DNA of 64,000 nt, taken from NCBI GenBank assembly GCA_026417735.1, contig JAOACR010000014.1:1-64000 (forward strand). The letters run 5' to 3'. This document shows, piece after piece, positions 41,668 through 51,137 of this stretch. The notes beneath the pieces were generated by a model that saw only the letters and a program-made list of their open reading frames with translations, did no database searches and was not told where the DNA came from. The first letter of the stretch is position 1. Every line of letters begins with the position of its first letter. The translations under genes were made by a program, and so were the position numbers. The stretch is from Kiritimatiellia bacterium. Its GTDB lineage: Bacteria; Verrucomicrobiota; Kiritimatiellia; PWTM01.

Positions 41668-43689
41668 TCAGCGTCCGCCACGCGCGCGCAACCACTGCCG
41701 GATCTTTTCTGCCTTCGGATCGTTTGGCGACAGCTCAAGGAACTTCCGCAACGCGCGGGCCGCCTCGATCTCACTGCCCGGATCGCGACTGAGAATCACG
41801 CCCAGCAGATAGTGCGCCGCCGCATGGTTCGGATCCCGCGCGATCAGCTGCGCCAGCTGCTCGCGCGCCACCGCGGTCTCGCCCAGCATGTCGAGCACCA
41901 GCGCCAGGTTGTAGCGGGAGTCGTTGTAGTCCGGATTCACCATCAGCGCCCGCCGAAACGCCTCGCGGGCCAGGTCCAGTTCGCCGGCGCGCAGGTACAC
42001 GTCGCCCAAGTTGTGATAGGCCAGTAGAGACTGCGGATCGAGTTCGATCGCGCGCAGATATTCCTTTGCGGCACGGTCGAGGTCGCCGCGCTGCACGTAC
42101 GCCCGCGCTCGATTGAACGCCTCCGTCGACGCCTTCAGGTCCCGCCGGTCCGACGCACGCACCGGCAGCGGCCGGCCGGCCGGCGGCGGCACCGCCGGGT
42201 CGGGTGCGGCCGGCGCAGCGGGGCGAACCGGCGGCGCGGCGGTCACCGCCAGCACGGGGAGACGAGCCGGTTGCGCGATCGCCCGCAACCGCTCCGCCGC
42301 CGTCAACGAGCGCGGGTCGCCCGCCGCGCGCCGCACGAACTCCTCGTATTCGCGTCGCGCATCGGCGGGGCGGTTCAACTGCTCGTCGTACAGCCGCGCC
42401 AGCGTCCAGCGCGACTCCGTGTCATCCGGATCAATCTCGAGCACTCGCCGCAGCGAGAGCACCGCCGCATCCATCTCCTCGCCGTTGCTGGACAGTGCGA
42501 GCCGGGCAAGCCCCCGATGCGCGTCGGCCAGCGCGGGGTTCAGCTCAGCCGCCTTCGCATAGGCCGCCCGCGCTCCCGTCGAGTCGCCCCGCGCCTCCAA
42601 CCAGCGCGCCAACGCCAGATGCGCGGCCGGCTCCTCCGGCCCCAGCTGCACCGCGATCCGCAACGCGGTCTCCTCCGCCGCAGCGTCGCCCGCCGCGCGC
42701 GCCCGCGCGGCCGCCTCCAGGCACCGCTCCACCGCCTCCGCAGGCCGCCCGCGTGCGGCCAGGCGACGGCCGGCCTCGACCAGATCCGCCGGCGTGGGCG
42801 AACGTGCGCTGACGACTACACCGGTCGGTACCGGGACCGCACCTACCGCCGAGGTCGGAGCCGGCGGTCCTTTCACCACCGCCGCCGTGGCGGTGCCCAG
42901 CAGAGCCCGCGGCGCAACCACCCGGCTGCCCCCGCGCCGCGCTTCCAGCCACGCCCGGACCCCTACCGCTCGCGGGTCCTCCGCCGGCGCCGCTTCGAGA
43001 AACTGTTGCGCATAGGGTTCGGCCGCCGTCGCGTCGCCCAGCGCATGCGCATGGATCACATACAAGTTGTAGAGCGCCGGCGCATACCGCCGGTCGTGTT
43101 CCAGCGCTTTCAGCAGAAACTGAACCGCGGCCGCCGGACCGCGCCGGTGCAGTTCCACCTCCGCGAGCGAGGTGAGAATGCGCGGCGAAGTCGGGGCACG
43201 CTCGTGCGCGGCCTGCCACCGCGCCGCCGCGTCGTTCCACTGGCGGTGATCCGCGTGAATGCGGCCGATCATCTCCAACGGGCGGGGATCGTCCGGCGCC
43301 AGCCGCGCCGCCTCCGCAAAAAACTCGATCGCACGGTCGTACTGGCGCGCCTGGCGATACAGACATCCCAGGTTGTACCACGGCGCCGCCAGCGCCGGAT
43401 TTAGACGGCGGCTCTCTTCAAACGCCCGCGCCGACGCGCCGAGATCCCCCAGCGCATGATGCGCCAGCCCCAGCAGATTGTACGCGACCGCGTTGGTCGG
43501 ATGCCCCGGGCGCAGCTGAATCGAACGGTCCAACAAATCCCGGGCACGCACCGCCCGCCCGCGCTCCAGTTCGCGCCGGCCCAGCTCAAATTCCGCCTCG
43601 CCGCGCCCGCGGCAGGCGGCGGCCAGCACACACACGCCCAGCCCGCAGACAAGGCCCCGCCACCACCCAGCATCGGGAAGAGTCTTCAC
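41668..43689 (-). CDS. TPR-repeat lipoprotein
   Basis: 673 residues from GTG 43689. The leader LVCGLGVCVLAAAC has a lipobox with Cys26. Mature sequence starts RGRGEAEFELGRRELERG and continues as TPRs (LLGLAHHALGDLGASARAF, NLGCLYRQARQYDRAIEFF). A central linker of about 60 residues rich in Ala/Val/Pro (residues 290-340) separates a second block of TPRs that ends with FLELSPNDPKAEKIRQWLRA. A longer upstream frame (to 44091) has no coding signal before the signal peptide. It is convergent with the ExbBD-TPR operon and shares the TPR theme. Likely an outer-membrane scaffold; no enzyme motif is seen. Confidence 0.78.
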   Translation of the reverse strand: MKTLPDAGWWRGLVCGLGVCVLAAACRGRGEAEFELGRRELERGRAVRARDLLDRSIQLRPGHPTNAVAYNLLGLAHHALGDLGASARAFEESRRLNPALAAPWYNLGCLYRQARQYDRAIEFFAEAARLAPDDPRPLEMIGRIHADHRQWNDAAARWQAAHERAPTSPRILTSLAEVELHRRGPAAAVQFLLKALEHDRRYAPALYNLYVIHAHALGDATAAEPYAQQFLEAAPAEDPRAVGVRAWLEARRGGSRVVAPRALLGTATAAVVKGPPAPTSAVGAVPVPTGVVVSARSPTPADLVEAGRRLAARGRPAEAVERCLEAAARARAAGDAAAEETALRIAVQLGPEEPAAHLALARWLEARGDSTGARAAYAKAAELNPALADAHRGLARLALSSNGEEMDAAVLSLRRVLEIDPDDTESRWTLARLYDEQLNRPADARREYEEFVRRAAGDPRSLTAAERLRAIAQPARLPVLAVTAAPPVRPAAPAAPDPAVPPPAGRPLPVRASDRRDLKASTEAFNRARAYVQRGDLDRAAKEYLRAIELDPQSLLAYHNLGDVYLRAGELDLAREAFRRALMVNPDYNDSRYNLALVLDMLGETAVAREQLAQLIARDPNHAAAHYLLGVILSRDPGSEIEAARALRKFLELSPNDPKAEKIRQWLRARGGR

Positions 43690-43775
43690 ATCGGCGTCGC
43701 GCGATGGTAGGCCCCCGCACCGTCGCGGGCAAGCGCCCTCTCCAGACGCGATCCGCAGCCCGACTCCGCCCGAAC

Positions 43776-44501
43776 TCAGCGGCCCGTCGGCCCTCCCCCA
43801 GCGCCGGCGAGATCGCGAATCCGAATGTTGCGGAACGCCACCTCGTCCCCATGGCCCAGAAAACCGATCCGCCCCGACCGGCGGTGGACGCCGCCGTGCT
43901 GATCCAGCCCCTTGCCATCTGCGGTGCCGCTCAGTTGCGAAAGATCCGCGTCCATGATCGTGCGGCCGTTCAGCACCACCGTGATCCGACTGCCGACCGC
44001 CCGCACCTCCTGCTCGTTCCACTCTCCCGGCGGTCGCAGCGCTCCCGGCGTCGCAGCCACCACTCCGTAGATCGAGCCGTGCTTCTGCCACGGCTGAAGT
44101 CGGTAATTGTGCACTTCAAAGTAGTTGTCGTCGTCAATGATCTGAATCTCCAGACCGTCATACGACGGATTTCCTCGCTCCGGAGCTCGGATCGCCAGGC
44201 CGTTGTTCGCACCGCGTGTGAGCCGGAACTCAAACCGAATCACGAAGTCGGAGAATTCCCGCCCGTAAAAAAGATTGTTCTTGCACCCCTTCGGGCAGAT
44301 CAGCAGCCCGTCGCGCACCTCGTACCCGCTGCCGTCCGCCAACCATCCCTCCAGATCCCGTCCGTTGAACAGAGGGACAAATCCCTCCTCGCCACCGTTG
44401 GTCGCCGCCGGCCCCGCGCCGCGAGACGTGACCCCGATGCCCAGCACCAACGCCGCGATCACTGCCGCGCGCTTTCCCACGCCGCCACCCGCCCGATTCA
44501 T
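43776..44501 (-). CDS. DUF1080 (3-keto-disaccharide hydrolase-type) secreted protein
   Basis: 241 residues from ATG 44501, with GGAG five bases upstream. After a signal peptide comes the DUF1080 hallmark FVPLFNGRDLEGWLADG. Concanavalin-like strands follow: FSDFVIRFEFRLTRGANNGL, GLEIQIIDDDNYFEVHNYRL, PPGEWNEQEVRAVGSRITVV, LNGRTIMDADLSQL and RIGFLGHGDEVAFRNIRIRD. Some family members hydrolyse 3-keto-glycosides. It overlaps the stop of the BASS transporter gene by four bases, so uptake and hydrolysis may be linked. The family call is firm; the substrate is unknown. Confidence 0.9.
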   Translation of the reverse strand: MNRAGGGVGKRAAVIAALVLGIGVTSRGAGPAATNGGEEGFVPLFNGRDLEGWLADGSGYEVRDGLLICPKGCKNNLFYGREFSDFVIRFEFRLTRGANNGLAIRAPERGNPSYDGLEIQIIDDDNYFEVHNYRLQPWQKHGSIYGVVAATPGALRPPGEWNEQEVRAVGSRITVVLNGRTIMDADLSQLSGTADGKGLDQHGGVHRRSGRIGFLGHGDEVAFRNIRIRDLAGAGGGPTGR

Positions 44502-45484
44502 GTGCTCTCCTTCCCTGGCGCCGGCCCGCCTCCCGTGGCCGGCTGCCTTCCATCCTGTGCCAGCGGAGGCGCCGGGCGCAACCGCCACCACGCCGCCAGC
44601 GCCGCCCCAATCACACAGTGGCAGAACGCCGAGATGGCAGCGGGCGCCGCGGCCGCCGGATGCGGCAAGTTCCTCGCCAGTGCCGAACCCAACCCCGAAT
44701 TTTGCATGCCGACTTCGATGCTGATCGTCCGCCTCCACATCACCGGATATCCCCACGCGCGTGCCAGCGCATACCCCAGCGAAAATCCGAGCCCATGAAG
44801 CGCAACCACCGCACCAACCAGCCGCACGCCGCTCTCCAGGATCACCCGCCGCTGCGCGCCCGCGATCGCGCCGACGATCAGCACGATCCCCACCACTGAG
44901 ATGAGCGGCGAAATTCGTTTCACCACGCCGAGATACCGGCCGGACATCTGGTTGATCGTAATGCCCGCCGCAACCGGCAGCAGCACGACCATCGCCGTGT
45001 CGCGGATGAGCGCAGCGCGGTCCACCGGCACGTACTGACCGGCCAGCCATCCGGTCAACAGCGGCGTCATCACCACCGCCAGCAACGTCGAGCACATCGT
45101 CATCAGCACGCTCAGACACGTGTCGCCGCGCGCCAAATGCGTGATCACGTTGCTGGCGGTCCCGCCCGGACAACACGCCACCAGAACCAGACCGGCCGCC
45201 AGACCCGCGGGCAAATTCGAGAGCCGGGCGATGAGCCAACCGCACAGCGGCATGATCAGATACTGGGCGAACACCCCGCTGCCAACCACCACCGGGCGGC
45301 GAGCGACCTCCCGAAATTCCCGCACCGTCAGCGTCAGCCCCATGCCGAGCATGATTACCGCCAGCCCCGGCGCAATGTAGGGCAGGAACCACGTGAAATC
45401 CGTCGGCCGCCACCAGGCCCACCCCACCCCCAGTACCGTCCACAGCCAAAAGAGATTTGTCAGCCGCTCAATGAACATCCGCAT
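44498..45484 (-). CDS. Bile acid:sodium symporter (BASS) family transporter
   Basis: 328 residues with nine or ten hydrophobic segments. Typical BASS/SBF signatures are MLGMGLTLTVREFREVARRP, LAAGLVLVACCPGGTASNVI (the substrate-site GGTASN) and IEVGMQNSGLGSALAR (the Na+-site motif). BASS carriers move organic acids with sodium; the name does not imply bile acids. The start at ATG 45484 is preferred over a longer upstream frame; ATG 45478 is another option. The C-terminal 25 residues are polar. Coupled by ATGA to the DUF1080 gene. Confidence 0.9.
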   Translation of the reverse strand: MRMFIERLTNLFWLWTVLGVGWAWWRPTDFTWFLPYIAPGLAVIMLGMGLTLTVREFREVARRPVVVGSGVFAQYLIMPLCGWLIARLSNLPAGLAAGLVLVACCPGGTASNVITHLARGDTCLSVLMTMCSTLLAVVMTPLLTGWLAGQYVPVDRAALIRDTAMVVLLPVAAGITINQMSGRYLGVVKRISPLISVVGIVLIVGAIAGAQRRVILESGVRLVGAVVALHGLGFSLGYALARAWGYPVMWRRTISIEVGMQNSGLGSALARNLPHPAAAAPAAISAFCHCVIGAALAAWWRLRPAPPLAQDGRQPATGGGPAPGKEST

Positions 45485-45660
45485 CCCGTCATCGTGCCCG
45501 ATTTTTGAAGCCCCGCAACCCGCCACCCTTCCCGAGCCGGGGATGGACAGCGCGGCCGCGGGCGGCACAGCTTGCATTCGTGTATCGCGAGCCGATAATG
45601 CAGATGGAGAGCGGTAGGCCCCGTTGCGGCGGCGCCGCCGCTCCGAACCCGAGGTGCGCG

Positions 45661-46245
45661 ATGACGTGTCCGCCCAGCCGAACGCGAAACCGACGGCGGC
45701 GCGCCATTCGGAGTCGGCGAAGCCTCCGCGCGACCGCGTTCACACTGGTCGAAATGCTCATTGTGATGGGCATCATCGGCATTCTGGTCGCGCTGCTCTA
45801 CCCCACCATTCGAAGTTCACGGCTCGCCGCCGAACGCAACGAGGCCGGCCGCGCGGTCGCCGCGATCGAGGCTGCGATGAACGCCTACCAGAACGAATAC
45901 GGGCGGTTCCCGCTCCAGCAAAGCGGCGCCGGCGATCGCGAGTACACCGGCAGCGACTACGTCGCTCTCTGGCGCATCTTGAGGGGACTCGATGCCCAGT
46001 GGAACCCCAAGGGACTGCCGTTCATGGACCTCCCCGACAAGGCGCTGACCTCCGACGGCCGTTTTCTCGACCCGTGGGACACCGAGTTCCGCGTCTTCGC
46101 CGATTTCAACAACGATCGGCAGATCAGCGCGGGCCCGTACGGGGTGGTCTTCGGGCGCAGCGTGGTGGTCTGGTCCCGGGGACCTGACCGGCAGGACACC
46201 ACCCCCACCAACCGCGCCGACGACGTGCGCTCCTGGGGAGGCTGA
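45661..46245 (+). CDS. Type II secretion/type IV pilus-like pseudopilin (GspG-like)
   Basis: 194 residues; GAGGTG precedes ATG 45661. A long basic leader ends at the prepilin peptidase site, ATA then FTLVEMLIVMGIIGILVALL. The mature chain follows the GspG pattern: long helix RLAAERNEAGRAVAAIEAAM, YQNEYGRFPLQ, and a C-terminal region with LDPWDTEFRVFADFNNDRQI like the calcium-binding loop of GspG. It is probably the major pseudopilin. It heads a run of five pilin-like genes. Confidence 0.88.
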   Translation: MTCPPSRTRNRRRRAIRSRRSLRATAFTLVEMLIVMGIIGILVALLYPTIRSSRLAAERNEAGRAVAAIEAAMNAYQNEYGRFPLQQSGAGDREYTGSDYVALWRILRGLDAQWNPKGLPFMDLPDKALTSDGRFLDPWDTEFRVFADFNNDRQISAGPYGVVFGRSVVVWSRGPDRQDTTPTNRADDVRSWGG

Positions 46246-46248
46246 CCG

Positions 46249-46977
46249 ATGAGCGCATCGGTGGTTCGCGGTGGCTGGAGCCGACGGGTGGACCGGCGGC
46301 GCGCGATGATTCGAAGGGCGTTCACGCTCGTCGAGCTGCTCGTCGTCGTCGGGATCATGGGCATGATGCTGGCGATCACCGTCGTCGCGTTCGAGGGAAT
46401 CGGTCGCGGCGCGAAGATGCGGGCGGCTCTGATGACGATCAAATCCACCCTCGCGCTCGCCCGGCAGTATTCGATCACCGATCGCACTCTCTGCTTCGTG
46501 GTTTTTCCGGACGATCAGGTGAATTTCTCCGCCGTGACGAACCTCGGCGCGACCCGCTACTCGGCGATGTTCATCGGCACCACCGCTCGATGGAGCCGTA
46601 TGCTCGCAAAGTGGTACCACCTGCCGCGGGGCATTGTGTTCGACCGCGACCGGCAGCCCCCCGCCTACCCCCGAGTGCTCAACGTGTTCGACCGCAGCAA
46701 TACTAACAACGTCTCCGGGATTCCCTTTCCGATTGAGGCATCGAACCAGGTGGACCAACTGGTCGCATGCATGCGCTTTCACCCGAACGGCCGGCTGCAT
46801 CAGCCCGACGCGATGACCGACCCGGCGATCATCATCACGGAGGGGACCATTCGCTACGATCCGTCAACCTCCGCGCTTCTGGAGTACTTCAAACAGCCGA
46901 ATGCACCGGCGTACATGATCGAGGTGCGACCGCTCACCGGACGGACGAAAATCACGGAGCTTCCGCCGAACCCATGA
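46249..46977 (+). CDS. Minor pseudopilin (GspH-like)
   Basis: 242 residues; the strong GGGAGG site is seven bases before ATG 46249. The leader carries the class III signal RRAFTLVELLVVVGIMGMML. The helix RAALMTIKSTLALARQYSIT is typical of GspH/FimT, which shield the tip of the pilus. The rest is beta-rich with no catalytic motif. The stop overlaps the next ATG by four bases. Confidence 0.8.
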   Translation: MSASVVRGGWSRRVDRRRAMIRRAFTLVELLVVVGIMGMMLAITVVAFEGIGRGAKMRAALMTIKSTLALARQYSITDRTLCFVVFPDDQVNFSAVTNLGATRYSAMFIGTTARWSRMLAKWYHLPRGIVFDRDRQPPAYPRVLNVFDRSNTNNVSGIPFPIEASNQVDQLVACMRFHPNGRLHQPDAMTDPAIIITEGTIRYDPSTSALLEYFKQPNAPAYMIEVRPLTGRTKITELPPNP

Positions 46978-47507
46978 TCTTCCGACGACGTGTCTGCGGC
47001 CGTCAGGGCTTCACGCTCATCGAGATCGCGCTCGCACTGCTGGTGATTTCGATCGGAGTGCTCGGCGCGTTTTCGCTTTTCCCCCATGGCCTCGCCGAAG
47101 CGCAAATGGCGAGCTTCGAGACGCAGGCCGGCCTGATCGGCGAAATGATCTTCCGAAGCTACCGGGCGCTGGCGGTGACGCAGTCATGGAATTCGATCAA
47201 CTCCTCGCTGCGAGTCCGCGTGCCCGGGGTGGAACCCGGCATCTGGAGCGGTAGCAGCACCACCGCGGAAATCTTCCCCGACGGCGCGGTGCGCGAACTG
47301 GTAATGGCCGCCAACATCCCCGCCGCGACCGGCGGCACCGGCGAGACCATTGACCATGCGATGCGCTACCGGCTGATCATCGAGGACCGGGTGCCGCAGC
47401 GGTTGAAGCGGTTCACGCTGTACCTCTGGCCGGGCCGCTACGGCTCGACCGACCCGTCGCTCGCCCGGATCTATGTGACGGAAATCTACAACATCCGAAT
47501 GCAATAG
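46974..47507 (+). CDS. Minor pseudopilin (GspI/PilV-like)
   Basis: 177 residues. The prepilin signal is CGRQGFTLIEIALALLVISI, with Gly before Phe at the cleavage site and Glu5. The hydrophobic helix continues GVLGAFSLFPHGLAEAQM. The remainder, including RYRLIIEDRVPQRLKRFTLY, resembles GspI/PilV tip subunits. It begins inside the previous stop codon (ATGA). Confidence 0.78.
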   Translation: MIFRRRVCGRQGFTLIEIALALLVISIGVLGAFSLFPHGLAEAQMASFETQAGLIGEMIFRSYRALAVTQSWNSINSSLRVRVPGVEPGIWSGSSTTAEIFPDGAVRELVMAANIPAATGGTGETIDHAMRYRLIIEDRVPQRLKRFTLYLWPGRYGSTDPSLARIYVTEIYNIRMQ

Positions 47508-47515
47508 GGGGCCCC

Positions 47516-48301
47516 ATGAACCGGAGGCACCGGGCCGGCTTCAGTCTGATCGAAGTTCTCTCCGCGATGGCGATCCTCTCGATCATCGTGTTGATGGCCG
47601 CCCGGCTGTTCAACGACAGCGTTCAGATGTGGAAGATCGGCAGCCGCCGCGTCGAACAGGACATCAATGCGCGCGCATCGCTGGAGCTGATCGGTCGGCA
47701 GCTGACGATGGCGATGGTGGATCCAGTGCTGCAGATGCGAGTCGCGAACGGCGCGCAGGACTTGTACGGCAATCTCAGCCACACCGTCACCTTCGCCTCG
47801 TTCGATCACCGCGCGGAAAACAAGTGGTTTCAGAGCCTCAACGCGTCCCGCCCGTACCGTGACATTCAGCAGACGCGGTACGCCCTCTTCCGCCCCGCCA
47901 CCAATCCGCCGATCGGCTTTCTGCTCCTGCGGGTGGTCACCGAAGACGAGTCGTGGACCACCTTTCGCGCCTACAGCGACCCCGCCTGGGCCGAGACGTT
48001 CACCGTCGGCATCACGAACGTGATGGCGGAACACGTCGCGCGCTTCAACATCTACACCTATTTGCCCGGCCCCGGCGGCCAGCCCGTGCGGCGCGACAGC
48101 TACGACTCCCGCTACGATCCGCCGCCGCTGTGGTTTGACATCGTGCTGTACCTGCTAGATGAAGACGACGCGATCAAGGCCGCGAACCTCACCGGCGGCA
48201 CGCGCAACAACTTCCTCGATCGCAACGTGCGACGGTACGTCCATCGCGCCTATCCCCACAACGTGCCGGGCATGAACATCCTCGGGAGACCGACGCCGTG
48301 A
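47516..48301 (+). CDS. Minor pseudopilin (GspJ/PilW-like)
   Basis: 261 residues with prepilin signal RRHRAGFSLIEVLSAMAILS and a following helix LMAARLFNDSVQMWKI. The soluble part includes RRVEQDINARASLELIGRQL and GFLLLRVVTEDESWTTFRAY. This matches GspJ/PilW tip pilins in order and size. Its stop overlaps the GTG of the next gene. Confidence 0.78.
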   Translation: MNRRHRAGFSLIEVLSAMAILSIIVLMAARLFNDSVQMWKIGSRRVEQDINARASLELIGRQLTMAMVDPVLQMRVANGAQDLYGNLSHTVTFASFDHRAENKWFQSLNASRPYRDIQQTRYALFRPATNPPIGFLLLRVVTEDESWTTFRAYSDPAWAETFTVGITNVMAEHVARFNIYTYLPGPGGQPVRRDSYDSRYDPPPLWFDIVLYLLDEDDAIKAANLTGGTRNNFLDRNVRRYVHRAYPHNVPGMNILGRPTP

Positions 48302-50670
48302 CCACCGCAGCCGCCGACCGCCGCCGCGGCATCGCCCTGGTGATCGTGCTGGGCCTGATGGCGATGCTCGCGATTCTCGGCATCAGCTTCGCGACGACCA
48401 TGCGCACCGAACACCGCGCCGCCCGGATGGGTGGCGACAACCTCGGCGCGATCGAAATGACCTACTACGGCCTCGCCGAGGCGCTCTACCACATCGACCG
48501 CGACTCCGAATCGGCTCAGTGGGTCGCGCCAAACTGGACAAAATATACGATCCACTCCGGCCAGAACAGCTACCACCCCGACCGACAGGGTTCCGGGTTG
48601 AACGACATGCTCGTCGGCTACGGCGTGTGGTTCACCCCCAGCGCGATCGTCGGCGGCCCCGCGGGCGGCGGGGCGCGGGACGAGACGAACAACGTCCGCT
48701 GGATCCGCGTAAAGAGCCCCGAAGGTCAAGTGATTGGCCAGTTCTGCTACATGCTGATCGACGTCAGCGGCTTTCTCGACCCGAACGGCAACTACAGCAT
48801 GGTCCCGGAGCTTGCCCGCAGCCAGCCGCGAATGTTCGGGACCAACGTGACGGAATTGGCGTTGACGAACCCGATCCTCCGGGAATTGAGAACCGGCCGC
48901 GAGCGCTTCATCTACGATGGCCGCATCGGCACGCCGCGGCGAAAACCCTACGGCCGCATCGAAACGCTCGCCGACATGCGACCGGCGCTCGCCTGGCAGG
49001 ACCTCTGGGAAGGTACCGCGCCGATGTTGAACATCATCGCCACCAATTTCTTCCCCTTCTCGTACTTCCTCCCCGGTTATGCGGATGCCGCCACCCGAGA
49101 GGCAAAGCCCCAGACCGACCTGCGCGGGGGCGGCGCAGAGCTGGCCGCGCGCATCAACGAAATCCGCGCCGCCTGTCAGGGAATCCTCCCGTCCTCCGAG
49201 GTCGACATGTTCGTGAACAATTTGATTGATTACGTCGACAGCGACTATGTGCCGGGCGGTCTCGAAGAAACGATCAAACCGGGCGAGAACAACGCCGACT
49301 CGTTCTGCACCGAACCGGTGCCGATGCTCAACGAGCTGCAAATCGGCTGCGTGTATCAGGCCAGCGGAACGAAGTATCTTCTGCGGTTCCGCATTCATAC
49401 CGAACTTTTCTTCCCGTTCCTGTTCACCAGCAATTCGATCGCCTCGGCACCGCCGTCCCCGATTCAGCTTCGTTTCCGCGGCCGCCTCGAGGGCGGCACG
49501 TTCGAGCCGAAAACCTTCAATGAAGTCATGACAATCGGATGGAACCCAAACTGGTGGGTCCGCAACCACGCCACCGCCGCGGCAGATCCGACCAGCCCGC
49601 AGATCACCACCTACGCGATGAACCTGACCATGTCCGCGGACAACACCAACGCGGTGGCGCCCGAGCGTTTCGTGATTGAAGACTGGAGCGTCACGCTGCC
49701 CAATGGCGTCGTACTGGACCGCCTCTCGCCCGCTGCGGGCGGGGTCGTCGCCTCGCTGCCGATGGATGAATATCTCAGCAGGAACATCAACTCACCTCAG
49801 GCCTTCTATTGCGGCTGGGAGTGCAATGACCCGCGCATCAACTGGCTGCTCGGGAACACGACCCACTGGCCCTATTCATACAAGGCCCGCGCGCTGAGCA
49901 ACCCCTTCGATCCCGACGCAACCACTCTGAACAGGATCAACCGGTTAGCCGCCAAGGAGCAGGGCGAATGGGTGATGTACGTCAGCAACGGCCCGCTCTA
50001 TTCGATCGGCGAACTGGGGTACCTTCTGTTTCACCGGAACCGGCCTTGGACGACCATTTCGTTCTTCCCCGCCGCCGGCGGCAGCGTGGCGATCATGCCC
50101 GTGCTGGACCGTTTCACGTTGTTCCCATATCCCCGACACGGGCTGGTCAACATCAACACCCGCATCACCAACGTCCTGGCCACCGCGTTCCACATGTGCC
50201 CGGTGGAGCTGGCGCCAGGAATACGCCTCAGCGGCAGCGCCGGCAACCCCGTGAACCCCGCCGAGGCCATGGAGCTGGCGGGCTGGATCGTCAGCCGACG
50301 TCCTTCCGTCGGATTCATCAACATGTCGGACATTCGAAACGTTCCGGAACTAGGCACCGCCGTGCCGCGCATCACCTCCTGGCTCGCCCGGGAAGGCCTC
50401 ATCCGCAACACCCATGGGCTGCTCGGTATCCGGCAAAACCTGATCATGGCCCTCATCGCGGGACAGTCTCTCGAGCAGTTCACCGACCCAGAGAGCGGCA
50501 GCACCTCCGTCACCCGACTCGCCGGCCACCGCGCGTTCGCAACGATCTGGCGCGACCCCTACAAGGAAAATATCGGCGGACAGCTCATGCACCGGACGTT
50601 CGTCCGCAACTTCCGCTGGTACGACGAGTGGGTTGGCACCGGTGAAATCGTCGAGCCGGGCCTGCCGTAA
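48298..50670 (+). CDS. Large minor pseudopilin (GspK/PilX-like)
   Basis: 790 residues from GTG 48298. The N-terminus RRRGIALVIVLGLMAMLAIL lacks the canonical FxxxE start but has the GspK-type G-I-A-L-V-I-V-L-x-L-M-A-M-L segment, as in GspK/PilX. The large soluble domain is about twice the size of ordinary GspK. It includes FCYMLIDVSGFLDPNGNYSM and VNNLIDYVDSDYVPG, the latter like the GspK region that binds calcium, and MVPELARSQPRM. Short helices and loops follow to the end. It caps a five-gene pilin operon without any visible gene for the ATPase, platform or secretin. Confidence 0.8.
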   Translation: MTTAAADRRRGIALVIVLGLMAMLAILGISFATTMRTEHRAARMGGDNLGAIEMTYYGLAEALYHIDRDSESAQWVAPNWTKYTIHSGQNSYHPDRQGSGLNDMLVGYGVWFTPSAIVGGPAGGGARDETNNVRWIRVKSPEGQVIGQFCYMLIDVSGFLDPNGNYSMVPELARSQPRMFGTNVTELALTNPILRELRTGRERFIYDGRIGTPRRKPYGRIETLADMRPALAWQDLWEGTAPMLNIIATNFFPFSYFLPGYADAATREAKPQTDLRGGGAELAARINEIRAACQGILPSSEVDMFVNNLIDYVDSDYVPGGLEETIKPGENNADSFCTEPVPMLNELQIGCVYQASGTKYLLRFRIHTELFFPFLFTSNSIASAPPSPIQLRFRGRLEGGTFEPKTFNEVMTIGWNPNWWVRNHATAAADPTSPQITTYAMNLTMSADNTNAVAPERFVIEDWSVTLPNGVVLDRLSPAAGGVVASLPMDEYLSRNINSPQAFYCGWECNDPRINWLLGNTTHWPYSYKARALSNPFDPDATTLNRINRLAAKEQGEWVMYVSNGPLYSIGELGYLLFHRNRPWTTISFFPAAGGSVAIMPVLDRFTLFPYPRHGLVNINTRITNVLATAFHMCPVELAPGIRLSGSAGNPVNPAEAMELAGWIVSRRPSVGFINMSDIRNVPELGTAVPRITSWLAREGLIRNTHGLLGIRQNLIMALIAGQSLEQFTDPESGSTSVTRLAGHRAFATIWRDPYKENIGGQLMHRTFVRNFRWYDEWVGTGEIVEPGLP

Positions 50671-50693
50671 CCCCCCCGCGGCGCCGTTCGTTC

Positions 50694-51137
50694 ATGTGGA
50701 AATGGTTTGAGCGGGCGATCCTTCGTTTAGGCCTCTTCGTTCGCCCCGTGTCTCCGCGTCGACCGGGCGAGTGGGGCGAGCGGGTCGCCGAGTGCCACCT
50801 TCGGCGCGCCGGCATTCGGATCATCGGCCGGAACGTCCGCGTCGGCCGACGTGACGAGCTGGACCTCATCGGTTGGGACAGCGACACGCTGGTCTTCGTA
50901 GAGGTCAAGACCCGCGCCTCTGAAGAGTTTGGCCCGCCGGTGAGCGCGGTCGGGCCGGCGAAACGCCGCCATCTCTCGAGGGCCGCGGTGCGCTTTCTCC
51001 GCGGACGATACCGCGGCCCGCCACCGGCCTATCTTCGTTTCGATGTGGTCGAGGTCGTTGGTCGGCCCGATCAGGGCAAGCCGCTCGTCCGGCACCTGCG
51101 CAACGTCTTCCCTCTCGAAGGCGGTTACCGCCCCTAA
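50694..51137 (+). CDS. yraN: UPF0102/YraN-family endonuclease-fold protein
   Basis: 147 residues. The core reads RRPGEWGERVAECHLRRAGI, RRDELDLIGWDSDTLVFVEV and VKTRASEEFGPPVSAV, which gives the D...ExK nuclease-fold triad of the YraN family. The family has a Holliday-junction-resolvase-like fold and is near-universal, but its role is unclear. The gene lies 23 bases after the last pilin gene and is convergent with maf; their stop codons overlap. Start ATG 50694 gives the expected length. Confidence 0.9.
   Translation: MWKWFERAILRLGLFVRPVSPRRPGEWGERVAECHLRRAGIRIIGRNVRVGRRDELDLIGWDSDTLVFVEVKTRASEEFGPPVSAVGPAKRRHLSRAAVRFLRGRYRGPPPAYLRFDVVEVVGRPDQGKPLVRHLRNVFPLEGGYRP

Noticed and set aside
43690-44091. 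N-terminal extension of the TPR lipoprotein
   Set aside because: It overlaps the DUF1080 gene, lacks coding character and would bury the lipoprotein signal peptide.
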